Below, one piece after another: positions 27,125 to 39,400 of a DNA stretch of 64,000 nt. The first letter of the stretch is position 1, and each line of letters opens with the position of its first letter. The notes under the pieces were generated by a model that was not told the origin of the DNA, did not search any database, and was given only the letters and a program-made list of their open reading frames with translations. A program made the position numbers and the translations under genes. The DNA is from JASHVB01 sp049522565. GTDB taxonomy: Bacteria; Pseudomonadota; Alphaproteobacteria; Acetobacterales; Acetobacteraceae. The stretch spans positions 1 to 64,000 of the forward strand of contig JBEKNT010000001.1 in NCBI GenBank assembly GCA_049522565.1, read 5' to 3'.

Positions 27125-28431
27125 CCCGTCGATCGATCAGGATCGTGCTGGCAGCGGCCGGGATAGCCGCCCTCGCGGCCGGCAGTATCGCGTTGCGGCC
27201 GTGGTTTGCGACTCCGCGCTCGGTCGGCGAAATCCGGCGACTGGTCGCAGCGCACGACAGCGACGCGGCACTTCGCGTCGCAGCCGATCTTCTGGCGCGC
27301 GACCCCGCCGATCCGCGGCTGCTTGAGATCCTGGACACGCTGTTTGCCGGGCTGTGCGACGCGGCGACCGGCGAGCCGGCGGCGCCCCGTTCCGGCGCCG
27401 CGGTACGGCGCATCACCATCACCCTGCGGAATGCCCTGCGCAACGGTCCGGAAAGTCCTGTCGCCGACGAGGTTTTCGGGAAGTTCGCCGTTGCCGGCGG
27501 TTATAACGAACTGGCTGCCGCCGCCCTGCGGCGCGCCGAGACCCTGGGCGTGCCCGCGGATCGCGTGGACGCGCCGCTGGCCCTGGCACTGCTGCGGGCT
27601 GGCCGGTATCAGGATGTGCTTCAGATGACCCAGCCCGAGGCAGCGTCTTCGCCCCGGCATCGCGCCGTGTTGCTGACGTTGCAGGCACGTGCCTATCTCG
27701 GGCTTGCGCAGGATGCCGAGGCCCGCAACGGCTTCGCGGCGGCGCTCGCGTCCGATCCCGGTGACACCGATGCGCTCTCCCGCCTCGGCATGCTGGCGCT
27801 GTGGCACGACCGCGACGCATCCGCGGCCGCCGCCCTGCTGGCACGTGCCCGGGCGGCGGCGCCTGACGGGTTGCCGACGCTGCGCCTGGCCGGCGAATAC
27901 GACTATGCCACCGGCGACTATCGCGGCAGCGCGGCGGCCTATGGCGCTCTGGTGCGGCGCGGCACCCCCGAGACGTTCGACCCGATTCCTCCCAGCCTGG
28001 GAGCAGCCCGCGCTTTGACGTACGCGGGCGATCTGGCAGCGGCGCAGGCGGCGCTGGATGCCTCGCCGTTGCCCGCCGGCGATCCCGCATTGCGTTACTA
28101 TCGCGCCTTGCTGGCCTATCGCGCCGGGGATTTCGAGCGCGCCGCCGACCTGGCGCAATCCCTTGCTGCCGCCTGGCCCAATTACCCGCCGCTGGAGTTG
28201 CTGCTTGGCGGCGCCTTGCTGGCCAGCGATCTTCCCGCGATGGCCGCGGCACGCCTGGCGCATTATGTTGCCGAGGTTCCGGGCGACGGCGCGGCACGCG
28301 ACCTGCTGCAAAAGGCGCAGCGCGGCATGACCGATCCGATGGCCGCTATCGTGTCGCCGCAGGAATTGCTGGTGGCCCTCGGATTTCCGCTGTCCACTGG
28401 GGCAGGCTCTGCCGGGAAGGATGGTTTCTGA
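27100..28431 (+). CDS. Membrane-anchored TPR-repeat protein
   Basis: 443 residues; starts inside the preceding gene (25-base overlap), GGAG two bases before the ATG. A GTG at 27145 is possible but would remove the basic residues before the membrane helix. RRSIRIVLAAAGIAALAAGSIAL (about residues 10-32) is a signal anchor. The rest is TPR-like helical pairs, e.g. ARAYLGLAQDAEARNGFAAA, LSRLGMLALWHDRDASAAA and ALLAYRAGDFERAADLAQSL, to a conserved-looking end. Similar periplasmic TPR proteins accompany PEP-CTERM and exopolysaccharide loci, where they organise export or assembly (family knowledge). The following gene starts directly after its stop codon. Confidence 0.8.
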   Translation: MGRGGGPIARRSIRIVLAAAGIAALAAGSIALRPWFATPRSVGEIRRLVAAHDSDAALRVAADLLARDPADPRLLEILDTLFAGLCDAATGEPAAPRSGAAVRRITITLRNALRNGPESPVADEVFGKFAVAGGYNELAAAALRRAETLGVPADRVDAPLALALLRAGRYQDVLQMTQPEAASSPRHRAVLLTLQARAYLGLAQDAEARNGFAAALASDPGDTDALSRLGMLALWHDRDASAAAALLARARAAAPDGLPTLRLAGEYDYATGDYRGSAAAYGALVRRGTPETFDPIPPSLGAARALTYAGDLAAAQAALDASPLPAGDPALRYYRALLAYRAGDFERAADLAQSLAAAWPNYPPLELLLGGALLASDLPAMAAARLAHYVAEVPGDGAARDLLQKAQRGMTDPMAAIVSPQELLVALGFPLSTGAGSAGKDGF

Positions 28432-29220
28432 ATGCAGGAAGCGACTTTGCCGCCGCCGGCGCAGCAGCGGCTGGCAGCCCTGATGGACCGCGCCGTGGAC
28501 ACGCTGGAGGCATTGCTGGATGACCCTGGCCTGCCGGCAGAGCGGCGGGCCGACCTGGCGCTGCGCATGCTGGACCTCGTGCTGGCAGGCGAGACGGATG
28601 CGCCGCCGGCCACGCCCGTCAGCGGGCTGCTGCCGGCCCGGTGCTTCGCCATCCCGGATTTCCTGTCGCCCGACCTACACGCGGCGGCGGTGGCGACGGC
28701 GCTCCAGTTGCGCGACCGCTTCGTTGCATCCTCGGTGACCAGCGCCGAGCCCGGCTACCGGCGCTCGCGCGTGCTGTACGAGGACTCCCTTCCGACGCTT
28801 TACCCCGCGATGCGGCAGGAGATCATGGCCGTGTTGCCGGCGGTATGCACGGCCCTGGTGCTGCCGGTCTTTGCCCCGAGTCATCTGGAACTGCATATGA
28901 CGGTGCATGGCGACGGAGACTTCTTCAAGGTGCACACCGATACAGCGGCACCGGAGATCGCGCGGCGCACGATCAGCTTCGCCTATTACTTCATAGTACG
29001 GCAGCCGTGCGGTTTCAGCGGCGGGACTTTGCGCCTGTACGAAACGATCGACGCGGAGCCGCCGCGGCACGAGCCGGCGCGGTTCCAGGACGTGACGCCG
29101 GCGGACAACATGATCGTGTTCTTCGAAAGCCGCTTGCTGCATGAGGTGCTGCCGCTGCACGTTCCGTCAGGCACCTTCGAGGACGGCCGCTTCACCCTGA
29201 ACGGCTGGCTGCAACGCTGA
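28432..29220 (+). CDS. 2-oxoglutarate/Fe(II) oxygenase, prolyl 4-hydroxylase-like
   Basis: 262 residues, directly following the TPR gene (stop and start adjacent). The N-terminal 70 residues are helical and not recognised. The double-stranded beta-helix has HMTVHGDGDFFKVHTDTA with iron ligands His168 and Asp170, then GFSGGTLRLYET, the distal His237 in FFESRLLHEVLPL, and Arg253 in DGRFTLNGW for 2-oxoglutarate. The pattern is that of the P4H-type 2OG oxygenases. Its place two genes after a Pro/Gly/Asn-rich repeat protein makes that protein the obvious substrate, by Pro or Asn hydroxylation (inference). No signal peptide, so it would act before export. Confidence 0.85.
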   Translation: MQEATLPPPAQQRLAALMDRAVDTLEALLDDPGLPAERRADLALRMLDLVLAGETDAPPATPVSGLLPARCFAIPDFLSPDLHAAAVATALQLRDRFVASSVTSAEPGYRRSRVLYEDSLPTLYPAMRQEIMAVLPAVCTALVLPVFAPSHLELHMTVHGDGDFFKVHTDTAAPEIARRTISFAYYFIVRQPCGFSGGTLRLYETIDAEPPRHEPARFQDVTPADNMIVFFESRLLHEVLPLHVPSGTFEDGRFTLNGWLQR

Positions 29221-29359
29221 AGCGTGCGCGGGGCGTGCATCAGCCGCCGCCGCGCACCGAAGTCGGTAAAGGCCTGCCGCGAAAACTCTCCGCTGACGCC
29301 TGCCCGTGACGCCGGTACAAGCGGCGTCCGCGACTTTGCTGCACCCACATAGGAAAGGC

Positions 29360-29418
29360 GTGGATGCCGACCGGACCCTGCCCCCCCGGCGCTTTGACCC
29401 GGGCGTCGGCATGACGGG
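29360..29418. repeat. Dispersed repeat module, copy 3
   Basis: 59 bases, nearly identical (two short indels, a few changes) to the reverse complement of 19582-19638; its ends can pair (ATGCCGAC with GTCGGCAT). It lies in the 465-base gene-free gap 29221-29685. I see nothing else there except the ribosome binding site of the next gene. Confidence 0.6.
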
Positions 29419-29685
29419 TTGGCACGGCCGTCGGACGCTGCTGCGGGATGCGTTGCCGTGCTCGGTAGCCCAGGCGTGTTGCGGCGGCTGCGCCGGGCCG
29501 GCGCGTCACGGCGGATTCACGGAATGCTGCCGGGAAGCCTGACGATTGCGCGGAACGCGACGTGATGGTGCACGCACCTGGAAGCGCCGGCCGATCGAGG
29601 TACGCAAAAACCCCCGCCCGGAGTGGATGAGTCGCGTCCCCCTCTGGGAGCGACACGCCGAACCATAAACGGGGGAACCAAGCAC

Positions 29686-30435
29686 ATGAGCCTCGCCGCT
29701 GACGCCAAGGGCTTGCCACTGTTCTACCGCCAGGTCCGCATGCTCAACACGCTGCGCGACCAGGACCTGCGCCTGATGCCGCCGTCCGATTATGGATTCG
29801 CGGCCGGCAGCAATTCCATTCCGCTGGTGGCCGAGGAGTTCTTCGCCGCCCAGGCGCACTATCCCATCGTTTTCGCCGGCACCGAACACCCATCGCCGGT
29901 CGCGATCGTCGGACTGCGCGACAACGAGAACCTGTTCGTCGATGCCGACGGTACCTGGCGCGCCGACAGCTATCTGCCGCTGTATGTCCGCCGGCATCCC
30001 TTCATCTTCATCAAGGGCAATGACGGCACGTTGCACCTTGGTATTGACGCCGCCTCGCCGCGGCTGTCCGCGGATCGCGGGGAGCGGCTGTTCGATGCCA
30101 ACCAGCCGACCGCGCTGACCAACGGCCTGCTCAAATTCTGCTCCGCGTTCAGCCGCCAGCACGACATCGCGGCGGCGCTCGGCGCGGCGTTGCATGCCCA
30201 TGCGCTGCTGACGGAGTACCGTTTCGACGTCACCGCGGCCGGCCAGGCGCATCGGGTCGGCGGCTGCCGTGTGGTGGCGGAGGACCGGCTCGCCGCCCTG
30301 CCGGATGACGTCTTCCTCGAATGGCGCCGTGCCGGCTGGCTGCCGATGATCACCGCGCATCTGCTCTCGCTGCGGCAATGGGAAGCGCTCGGCCGGCTGG
30401 CCATGGAGCGCCCCGTTGCTTCGCTCGCCGCCTGA
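29686..30435 (+). CDS. SapC family protein
   Basis: 249 residues from the ATG at 29686 (GGGGGAA upstream); the frame is open to 29623 without support. It opens with LPLFYRQVRMLN and contains IPLVAEEFFAAQAHYPIVF, DADGTWRADSYLPLYVRRHPF, and a central RLFDANQPTALTNGLLKFC, the conserved order of the SapC family. SapC was first seen in the S-layer locus of Campylobacter fetus, next to secretion genes, but its biochemical function is not known to me. No signal peptide or membrane segment. Between the modification genes and the giant protein, it may assist surface-layer protein handling. Confidence 0.9.
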   Translation: MSLAADAKGLPLFYRQVRMLNTLRDQDLRLMPPSDYGFAAGSNSIPLVAEEFFAAQAHYPIVFAGTEHPSPVAIVGLRDNENLFVDADGTWRADSYLPLYVRRHPFIFIKGNDGTLHLGIDAASPRLSADRGERLFDANQPTALTNGLLKFCSAFSRQHDIAAALGAALHAHALLTEYRFDVTAAGQAHRVGGCRVVAEDRLAALPDDVFLEWRRAGWLPMITAHLLSLRQWEALGRLAMERPVASLAA

Positions 30436-30496
30436 GCCGCCGCCCGTGTAAGCCCGCTCCTACCCGCCGACTGAGCCAAAAAAAGGCAACAAAACC

Positions 30497-33400
30497 ATGG
30501 CGTTCCCTTTCCTGATGGCGGCACTGCGCGCGCATGGCGAGCGCCGGCAGCGGCGGTTGGCCGCGAATCGTCGGCAGGCCGAGGGCCGGCTGGTATTCGA
30601 GGCCCTGGAACCGCGAGTATTGCTCAGTGCCGACGCGCTGACCGTCGCCCTGAGCGGCGACGCGGCGCATCCCATGGCGCACGACGTGGTGGTCGAGGCC
30701 GTGTCGCAGGCATTGCCCAATATCGAGAGCGCCACGGTGCAAATGGTCCAGGTGGTGGACCTTGCGGCCAACGACCAGGTGCTCGCCAGCGCGCCGCTCG
30801 GCAGCGTCAGCGGGATCAAGATCACCTCCGGCACCGGCGACACCAGCCTGACCGTCGCTACCGCGTCCTTCGGCACAGCCAATGTGCCGGCCATCACCTT
30901 CGCCGGCGGCAACGGCAACAACACGCTGGCCGTCACCGGCAGCAAGACCACCGACTGGAACATCACCGGCAACGATGCGGGCACCGTCACCGGCAGTGCC
31001 GCGATCACCTTCACCGGTGTCGCCAACCTGAGCGGCGGCGCGGAGAACACCAACGTCTTTACGGTCACCCAGGACGGCGCCCTGACCGGCACGCTGAGCG
31101 GCACGCCGGACGGCAGCGCCGGCGGCAACGATTCGCTGGTTTTCAAGAGCGACACCGTCACCAATGCGGCTTTCACCGCGGCAGGCCCGCATTCCGGCAC
31201 GATCGACATGGACGGCTCGGTGTTCACCTATGCCGGGCTGACGCCGATCATTTTTTCCGGCAACGCCAGCAACATCACCATCACCGGCACCGCCAACACC
31301 GACGACCTCACCCTCGCCGACACCAACGTTGCCGGCCAGCTCGAGGTCGCCAGCCTGAACAATTCGCTGGAGAGCGTCACCTTCGCCCGCCCCAGCGTCT
31401 CGCTGACGGTCGATTTCGGGACGGGCAGTAACGACAGCCTGCAGATCGGCACCGTGCAGCTTGCGGGTGCCAGCCTGACCGTCGCCGGCGGCAACGGCAC
31501 CGACAGCATCTCGGTGGATGCCAATGCCTATGTCAGCACGCGGGACACCACCGGGAACGCACTGACCGCCCCCTCGGTCGGCAATTCCGGCGACCTGAGC
31601 CTGAGTGCCGAGACCATCACGGTCAACACCGGCGCCAAGCTCTACGCCAACGCCAATAGCGGGTTCACCTCGGGCGACGTCACATTGGACGCCGGCTCCC
31701 AGGGCGGCGCCGGCCAGACCGCCGCCGCATCGATCGCCGTGCATGGCGCGCAGATCGTCGGCGGCGATGTCGATCTCGACTCCGCAGCCGGCGCGACCGC
31801 CACGATCACCCAGCAGACCCTGGCAACCCTTTCCCTCGATGCGACGGCGCAGACCGCGATCGACGGTGCCAGCGGCATCCTCGCCACGGTCGGCGACGTG
31901 CAGATCGACGCCAATGTTGACGTCACCGGCCAGGTGACCGCGAACGCCGCGCCGCTCGGTTCGCTCAACGCCGATGCCGCGCTCGCGTTGTCGGACGTCA
32001 CCGCCGATGGCGCCGCGACGGTGAGCGGCACCACCGTGCTCGGCGCAGCGGGCGCCGTGGATGTTCACAGCGGCAACACCACCAGCGTCACGACGCTGGC
32101 GGACGGCAGCACGGGCGGCGCCACGGCCGTCGGCGGCGCGATCGCCCTCGCCGACGTCTCGACCGGCAGCACGGCGCAACTCGGCACCGGCGTGAAGGTC
32201 GCCGCGACCACGGTCGCGGTCGAGGCCGATTCCGCCGACGTGGTTGGCACCACCGCGAATGCCACTGCCGGGGGCGCAACCGCCAACGGTGCCGCCGCAC
32301 AGGCCGCCCTGGCCGGCGCGACAACACCCGACGGCAGCGTGACCGTCGCCGCCGCACTCGCCGCCACCACGCTCAAGGACACCAACACCGCCACCTCGGA
32401 CGCCACCACGGTCACGACCACCGGGGGCTTCGACGTAATCGCCGACACCAGCCGGCTGGTGGACACCGGCGCGATAGCAATCGGCGTCCAGGGCGGTCCC
32501 GGCGTCGGCGCCGCCGTCGCATTGAACGCGATCTCGGTCAGCAGCAGCGCGACGCTGGGCGACACATCGACCATCTACGGCAACGCCGACGTGGATGTCG
32601 GCACGCTGCGCACCGGCGACATCTTCGGCGCCGTCGCGCTGTCGGGCGCCGGCAGCACCGATGTGGGCGTTGCCGGCGCGCTGGCGGTCAACGCCGTCTC
32701 CGACGACGCTTTTGCCGGCATCGCCGCCGCGGCGCAGGTCAGCCTGCCGACCGGCAGCCTGACGGTCGGCGTCGGCCAGGACGGCGACGCCATCACCGAC
32801 GCCCTCGCGTTCCTCAACGGCGCGTCGCCGGATCCCGGCGTCGGCGCGTCGGTGGCGATCGCGCCGGTGCATTTCAGCGCCGAGGCCGGCGTCCAGGCCG
32901 GCGCGCAGCTTTCCGTCGGTACCGCGTCATCCGCGACCGAGAGCGACGCCAGCTTCTCGGTGGACGCCCAACGGACGATCACCACCGTCGCCGACGGCGG
33001 CGTTGCGGACGGCACCGCCACCGCCGCCGCGCTGGCGCTGACCGTGGCCCAGGATGGCGCCTCCGCCGAACTCGATGCCGGTGCGGTCGTGACCGTCCAA
33101 GGCAACCTCACCCTGACCGCGACCCAGACCAGCGACGTGCACACCTCCGGGTCCGCTGAGGCTGGCGCGACGGCCACGGTGGCCGCCTTCGGCATCGTGC
33201 TCGACAACACCGATGCGACGACCGCCGCCACGGTGGTCGCGCAGGATGCGGTTTCGCTGACCGCCACGGGGCAGACTGCCAGCACCACGCTGGCGACCGC
33301 GGGCCCGGTCGGCGCGCAGGACGGCGGACCCAACGCCGCGGCGCTGATCGCGGCGGAACTTGGCTTCATCGGCAATCCGCCCGGCGTCACGCTGCCCACA

Positions 33401-36400
33401 CCCGCCACCGCGGATGGCGCCTTCGGCGTCGCCGCCGCGATGGCGCTCGGCGTCGCGATCGGCCGCGTCTCCGCCACCGTGCTGCCGGAGACCGCGTCGA
33501 AGGAGGCGATCTCCGCGCAGCAGATCTCGCTCGAGGCGGCCGGTGAGGTCACCGCGACAACGCGTGCGGACGCCTCACCGATCGACCTGACCTCCGGCCG
33601 AGTCGATGTCGGCGCCGCGCTGGCGCTGCAAACCGGCCAGGCGATCATCGTCGCCGAGGTGGACAGCCCAATTTCCGCACCGGACATCGCCCTGTTGGCA
33701 GAAGCCGCGCCGGGCACCGGCATCACGCCAAACACCGTGGCGGGGCTGTTCACCGTGCAGGCCATCGCCGGGGCCGGCGAATCCGATGTCGGCGTGGCCG
33801 GCGCCATGGCAATCGCCGGCGACGGCATCACCGTCCAGGCATTGCTCGACAGCGCGGCGACATCGACCTCGAGCGGCGTGGTCGTCCTGGCCGCGGTCGG
33901 CGACAGTACGTCCAACGTGGACGCCACCGCTCTGTCGGCGGCCGACGGCGTTGGCGCCGGCGCGTCCTTCTCGCTCAACGTGTCCGACGCCACCGTCACC
34001 GCCGAGATCGAGGACGGCGGCTCCGTCACCGGCACCCCCGGCCTGTTGCTGGGCGCCAATGGCGGGCAGAACGCGACCACCACCGCGGAGGGCGGGACGG
34101 ACGCCGGCACCGCGACCGGCGCGGCCTTCGCTCTTGCGGTGGTCACCGACGAGATCACGGCGGGACTGACGACCAGGGCAACGGCGGCCGCCGGCACCGC
34201 CATCCTGCGGGCAACTGGCGACACCACCGCGACAACCACGACGACCGGCGCCGCCGACGGCCAGTATGCGGCGATCGGCGCCAGCCTGGCGCTCGGCATC
34301 CTGGTGGACGACGTGTCGGCCGACGTGGCCGGCAGGCTGATTGCGACCGGCCCGGTCACCATGACCGCCACCGGCACGAACACCCAGACGACAACGGCCG
34401 ATGCCGGATCGCTCGGCGCCGAGGACGGCAGCCTCAGCGCCGGTGCATTGCTCGCCAACCAGCTTGCCCTGCTCAACGACCCGAACGGCATCATCGTGCC
34501 CGCGCTGACGACCGGTGCCGGCACCGTGGGCGTCGCGGCGGCGCTCTCCTTCGGCGTCGATGACGCCACGGTTGAGACCGACATCTCCGGCAGGGTGTTG
34601 ACCGAAGGCGATCTGACGATGACCGCCACCGGCGGTACCACCGCGAAGAGCGAAGCGAGCGGCGCGACGGTAGATCCGAGCCTGGATGGCACCGGCGTTG
34701 CCGCCGCGGTGGCCGTGATGGTCGCAACCCCCAAGGTGAGCGCGCGCATCGACGGCGACGCGCTCGCCGCCGATGCGACGCTGACCGCCAACATGGCGAC
34801 ACCTACCGGGCACGACATCGAGTCCAACGCGGAATCCGGCGCGGGCGATCCCAACACAGGCGTCGCCGGTTCCTTCGCGTTGACCGTTGCAGCACCTGTC
34901 ACCGAGGCGGTGATCGGCGGCAGCGGCATCCTCGAAACCCTCCCGGGCGGCAATGTGACGCTGTCCGCCACGGGTGCCTCGCAGATCGCCGCGGACGCCC
35001 GGGCGGAGATCCTTGGGCCGGGCAGGTCCGGCCTGGGAGCCAGCGTCGCGCTCGACATCGCGCTCGACGACACCCACGCGATGCTGGACCAGGGCGCCCA
35101 GGTGCTGGACGCCAACAACCTCACGCTGACCGCCAAGGGCACTTACGGTTCCGCTGCCCACGCCGAGGCGGGCGACCAATCGGGCGGCGCTGCCGGCGCG
35201 ATTGCGATCAACGTCGCCCCACAGGACACCGAGGCGGAGGCCAATCCGGGGCCCTCGCTGACCCTCACCGGCACCTTGATGCTGCAAGCGGAGCAGAACC
35301 AGGGCAGCATCGCCGATGCGAACGGCGGCTCCAGCGACCGCGGCGGCGGGTTCGGCGCCGCGCTCGCGGTCAACGCACCGGTCGCCAGCACCACCGCCCT
35401 GCTGGATCGCGGCGCCAATGTTGCCAATGCCATCAACGTTATCGCCGATTCGACCGCCAGCGCCGAGGCGGAGGCCACCGCCGGCATTAAAGGCGGCTCC
35501 GACGACGGCACCGCGGATGGACTGAGCGCGCAATGGCTCGGCGTGGCCGGAACCGACGGCTCCACGACACCGCCCACCATCCCCAGCATCTCGGCGGCGC
35601 TGGCCAACGGCGCACAGCAGCTTGGACTGACGCTGCCGGAAGTGGATGCCGCCGCCGCGCTGTCGGTGGACGCCGCGTTCGGCACGACCAGCGCCAGCAT
35701 CGCCGGCGGCGACCCGATCATCGCCGGCGGCAACGTCCTGGTGCTGGCGACTGGCGGCAGCACGGCGGACAGCCAGGCCGATGCCAGCGCCATCACTACC
35801 GCCGATGCCGGCGCGGTCGGCTTCGGCTTTGCGGTGGATTTCGACGACCAGGCGCTCGACGCCTCGATCGGCGCAGGCACCCCGGTCAGCGCGCAGTCGA
35901 TCACGGTCCAGGCGACGGTGCCGCGCGAGCAAGCGCAGCAGGCCTCGGCGGAGGCGATGTCGGGGGCCGGCGCGTCCGACGGGATTGCCGGCGCCCTCGC
36001 GCTCAGCCTGGTGGATAACAGCACCGAGGCGCAGATTCTGAGTACCGCGCCGATCACCGCCCCGGGTTTCATTGTCGTCGAGGCGACCGGGGACACCTCC
36101 TCGGCGGCGACCGCGGGCGAGGATGTCAACGGCACAGTCGCCGGGACGGGCATCTCGCTCGCCGGGAACCTCATGGTCGATCACACCGCCGCGAACGTTA
36201 TCGCGGGGGCCGACCTCAACAGCCTGGGCCAGATCCGCATCGAGGCCGACGGCACGCAGTCGCTGCAAAGCGAGTCCGCCGGCACGGCAACGGCCGGACT
36301 GGGTGCGGTGCCGGCCAGCCTGACGGCGGACGTATTGCTCGCGACGACCGCCGCATCGGTGGGCGACGGCGCCAAGATCGATACGGGCATCACCGGCGGT

Positions 36401-39400
36401 ACGGCAACACAGAATTTACTGGTGCTGGCGGATGACTCCACAAGTCTGAACGCGACCGCCGGCAGCCTCGGCGCCGGTGCGCTGGCAGGGGCCGGCGCGG
36501 CCGCGCAGTTCTCCGATCTGCTGAAGCAGACCACCGCCGATATGGACGGCACCGTGCAGGTCGCGGGCAGCGTGGAGGTGGAGGCACAGTCGAAGGAGGC
36601 CGGCTTCACGGCGGCCGATGCCGGCGCGATGGCCGCGGGCGTGTCGGTCGCCGGCGGCGCCGGCGTGCAGATGGGCGACCTGCTGACCCATGCCGCGATC
36701 GACGGCGACGCGCACGTGCGCGCGGTGGGCGACGTGGTGGTGACCGCGCTCGACACCACGCAGATGGATGTCTTTGCCGGTGCGGTGAATGCCGCGGTTG
36801 CCGCATCCGCCGGCGCCGGCATCGGCGCGATCGGCCTGATGAAGACGACCGAGGCGCTGATCGAAAACAACGCGGTGGTCGATGCCGAGGGCGAAGGCGC
36901 CGGCACCCAGGTCGCGAACGGCTTCACCATCAGCTTCGTACCCGGGAGTTCGATCCCTGGCGAGGTCGCCAAGCCGTTCCTGCCAAGCGCGCTGACCGAC
37001 ATTTTCGGCATCCTGCTGAACAACCCGCTGCACAACCTGATCTCGCCGGTCGGCTCGATCCCGAGCGACGACTTCTCGTCTCAGGACCGAGTCGCGACAC
37101 CGACCTTCACGACCGTCCACGGTGTTGCGGTGACCGCGCTATCGCACGACGACCTGGCGCTCCAGGCCACCGGGCTTGGCGCCTCCGATGTCGCAGGGCT
37201 GGAGCTGTCGGCGTCCGGCGTGGTCGATAACGCGACCACGCGTGCGGAAATCGGCGCTGGCGCGCTGGTCGACCAGAGCGGCCTGCCCAGCAGCACCTCG
37301 CAGTCCGTGCTGGTCTTTGCCGATGGCGACACCCAGGCGATGGTGATCGCCGGAACGGATTCGATCAGCGGCTTGCTGGCTGTTGGTCCCGCCGCTGCAC
37401 TGCTGGCGATCGACCCCGATACGATTGCGTTCATCGGCGCTGGCGCAAAGGTGTCGGCGATCGACGACCTCACGGTCCAGGCCGTCGGTACCGACGATCT
37501 GCTGACCGACGCGACGGACGTCGTCGCCAGCGACCTCAGCGTCGCCGGATCGGTGGACGCGCTGGTGCTCGGCGGTGAGACCTATGCCTACGTGGACGCC
37601 AACGCGACGGTGATCGCGGGCGGCTCGGTCAGCATTGTGGCGAACGAAACCAGCCAGAGCGAAAACGTCGCGGGCGCGCTGTCCGACGGCACCAGCGGTC
37701 CGGTCGCCGTCGGCGCCTCGGCCGGGATCAGCCTGGTCGCCACCGACACCGAAGCCTGGATCGCCTCCGACGCGCATGTCACGGCGCTCGGCCTAGAGAC
37801 CGACCAGGTTCCCGGGATTGAAACCGACCCGACCTCGGCGACGGATTTCACGGTGATCGAGGGCGTGTCGGTGCTGGCCACCACCAACGACCTGGTGATG
37901 GACCTGGTGGCGAACGGCAGCGCGGGCGGCTTCGCGGCGTTCATCGGCAGCGGCGCCGGCGTCGTCATCGGCAACACCACCGCCGCCTATATCGGCACCG
38001 GCGCCGTGGTGCATGCCGGCGCGTTCGGCCTCAACGGGTTGCCGCTGGCCAACGCCACGCCGGCGACCGTCTCGGTCGGCGCGGTGGACAACACGCACAG
38101 CTTCGACGGCATCGCCAGCGTGGTCGATGGCGACCTGGCGATATCCGGCGCGGCCGATGCCGGCGTTATGCGCGACGCCACCAGCGCGACCATCGATGCC
38201 GGCGCGACGATCAAGGCCAGCGGCGACGTCGATGTCGCGGCGTGGTCCACCGAGGTGGTGGACAGCTTCGTCGGCGGCCTGGGCCTGACCAGCGGCGGGA
38301 TCGAGCTGAATGTCTCGGCCTCCGTCTACTCCATCGGTGCCGTCGCCGGCAGCGATCTGCTTGATCCGCTGTCCGTGGTCGGCGGCCCGGGCAGCCTGGA
38401 AAGCTACCTCGACGGGCTGCTGCAAGGCATGGTGGCGCAGGCCGGCCAGGGCATCGTCGGCATATTGAATCAATACGCCGCCGGGGTCGGCGGGCAGCAG
38501 GCGGCGGCGACCCAGCTTGCCGCGCTGACGCCGAACGACCCGGTAACCGGCGCGCTGACCGCCAGCAATCTCGGCAAGATCGGCACGCTGGCAAATATCG
38601 ACGACGCCAAGGTGACCGCCTATGGCAATGTCGGGGTGACCGCGGTCGATGCGGTGACGCCGGACCTCGATACCAGCTTCACCTTCTCCTATTCGTTCGG
38701 CAGCAACGACCAGAACCTGAACCTGTCGCTGGATGGCGGGCTGCTCGCCGGCCGGGCCAACGCGACCGCGTCGATCACCGGCGGCAGCGACGTGACCGCC
38801 ACGGACAACGTCGCCGTGCAGTCGCAGGCCAGCACCACGCAGACCGTCAACTCGACCTACGCGTTCAACAGCAGCAGCGACAATTCCTCGGCCCTGGTGG
38901 ACGATTCGCGGCTGACCGCCGGCGGCGACGTCACGGTCAATGCGCAGATGAACGGCTACAACAAGTATTCCGGCATCCTGCCCGGCATCAACGGACTGAA
39001 GATCCGTACCTCCTACAACAATGAACAGAACACCACGATCGCCTCGGTGACCGGCCATTCGGTCATCGATGCCGACGGGACCGTCACGGTCAACGCCTTC
39101 TCCACCTCCGAAGACCACACCATCGCCGACGGCGCCACCTTGCTCGACCAGGGTTTCGAAGGGTCGTTTACGCTCGGTGTGGCGCTGGCCTGGAACCAGA
39201 TCGGCGACACCACCTCCGCCACCATCACCGACAGCAACGCGTTGGCGGCGAGCGTCGCCGTAACGGCGACCGCCGACACCGAGGATTTCACCGTCGCCCT
39301 GGGGATCGGGGACGGCGACAACAACTCGGTGTCGCTGGGCGGGTCCGGCGCGGAAAACCTCATGAACGACATCGTTTCGGCGAGCATCGAGGGCGCAACC

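Noticed and set aside
26290..28311. 673-codon minus-strand frame with PIGPPRFD repeats
   Set aside because: Repeats are the complement of the GPIGSNLG units; no start signal or motif, and the plus-strand proteins are convincing.
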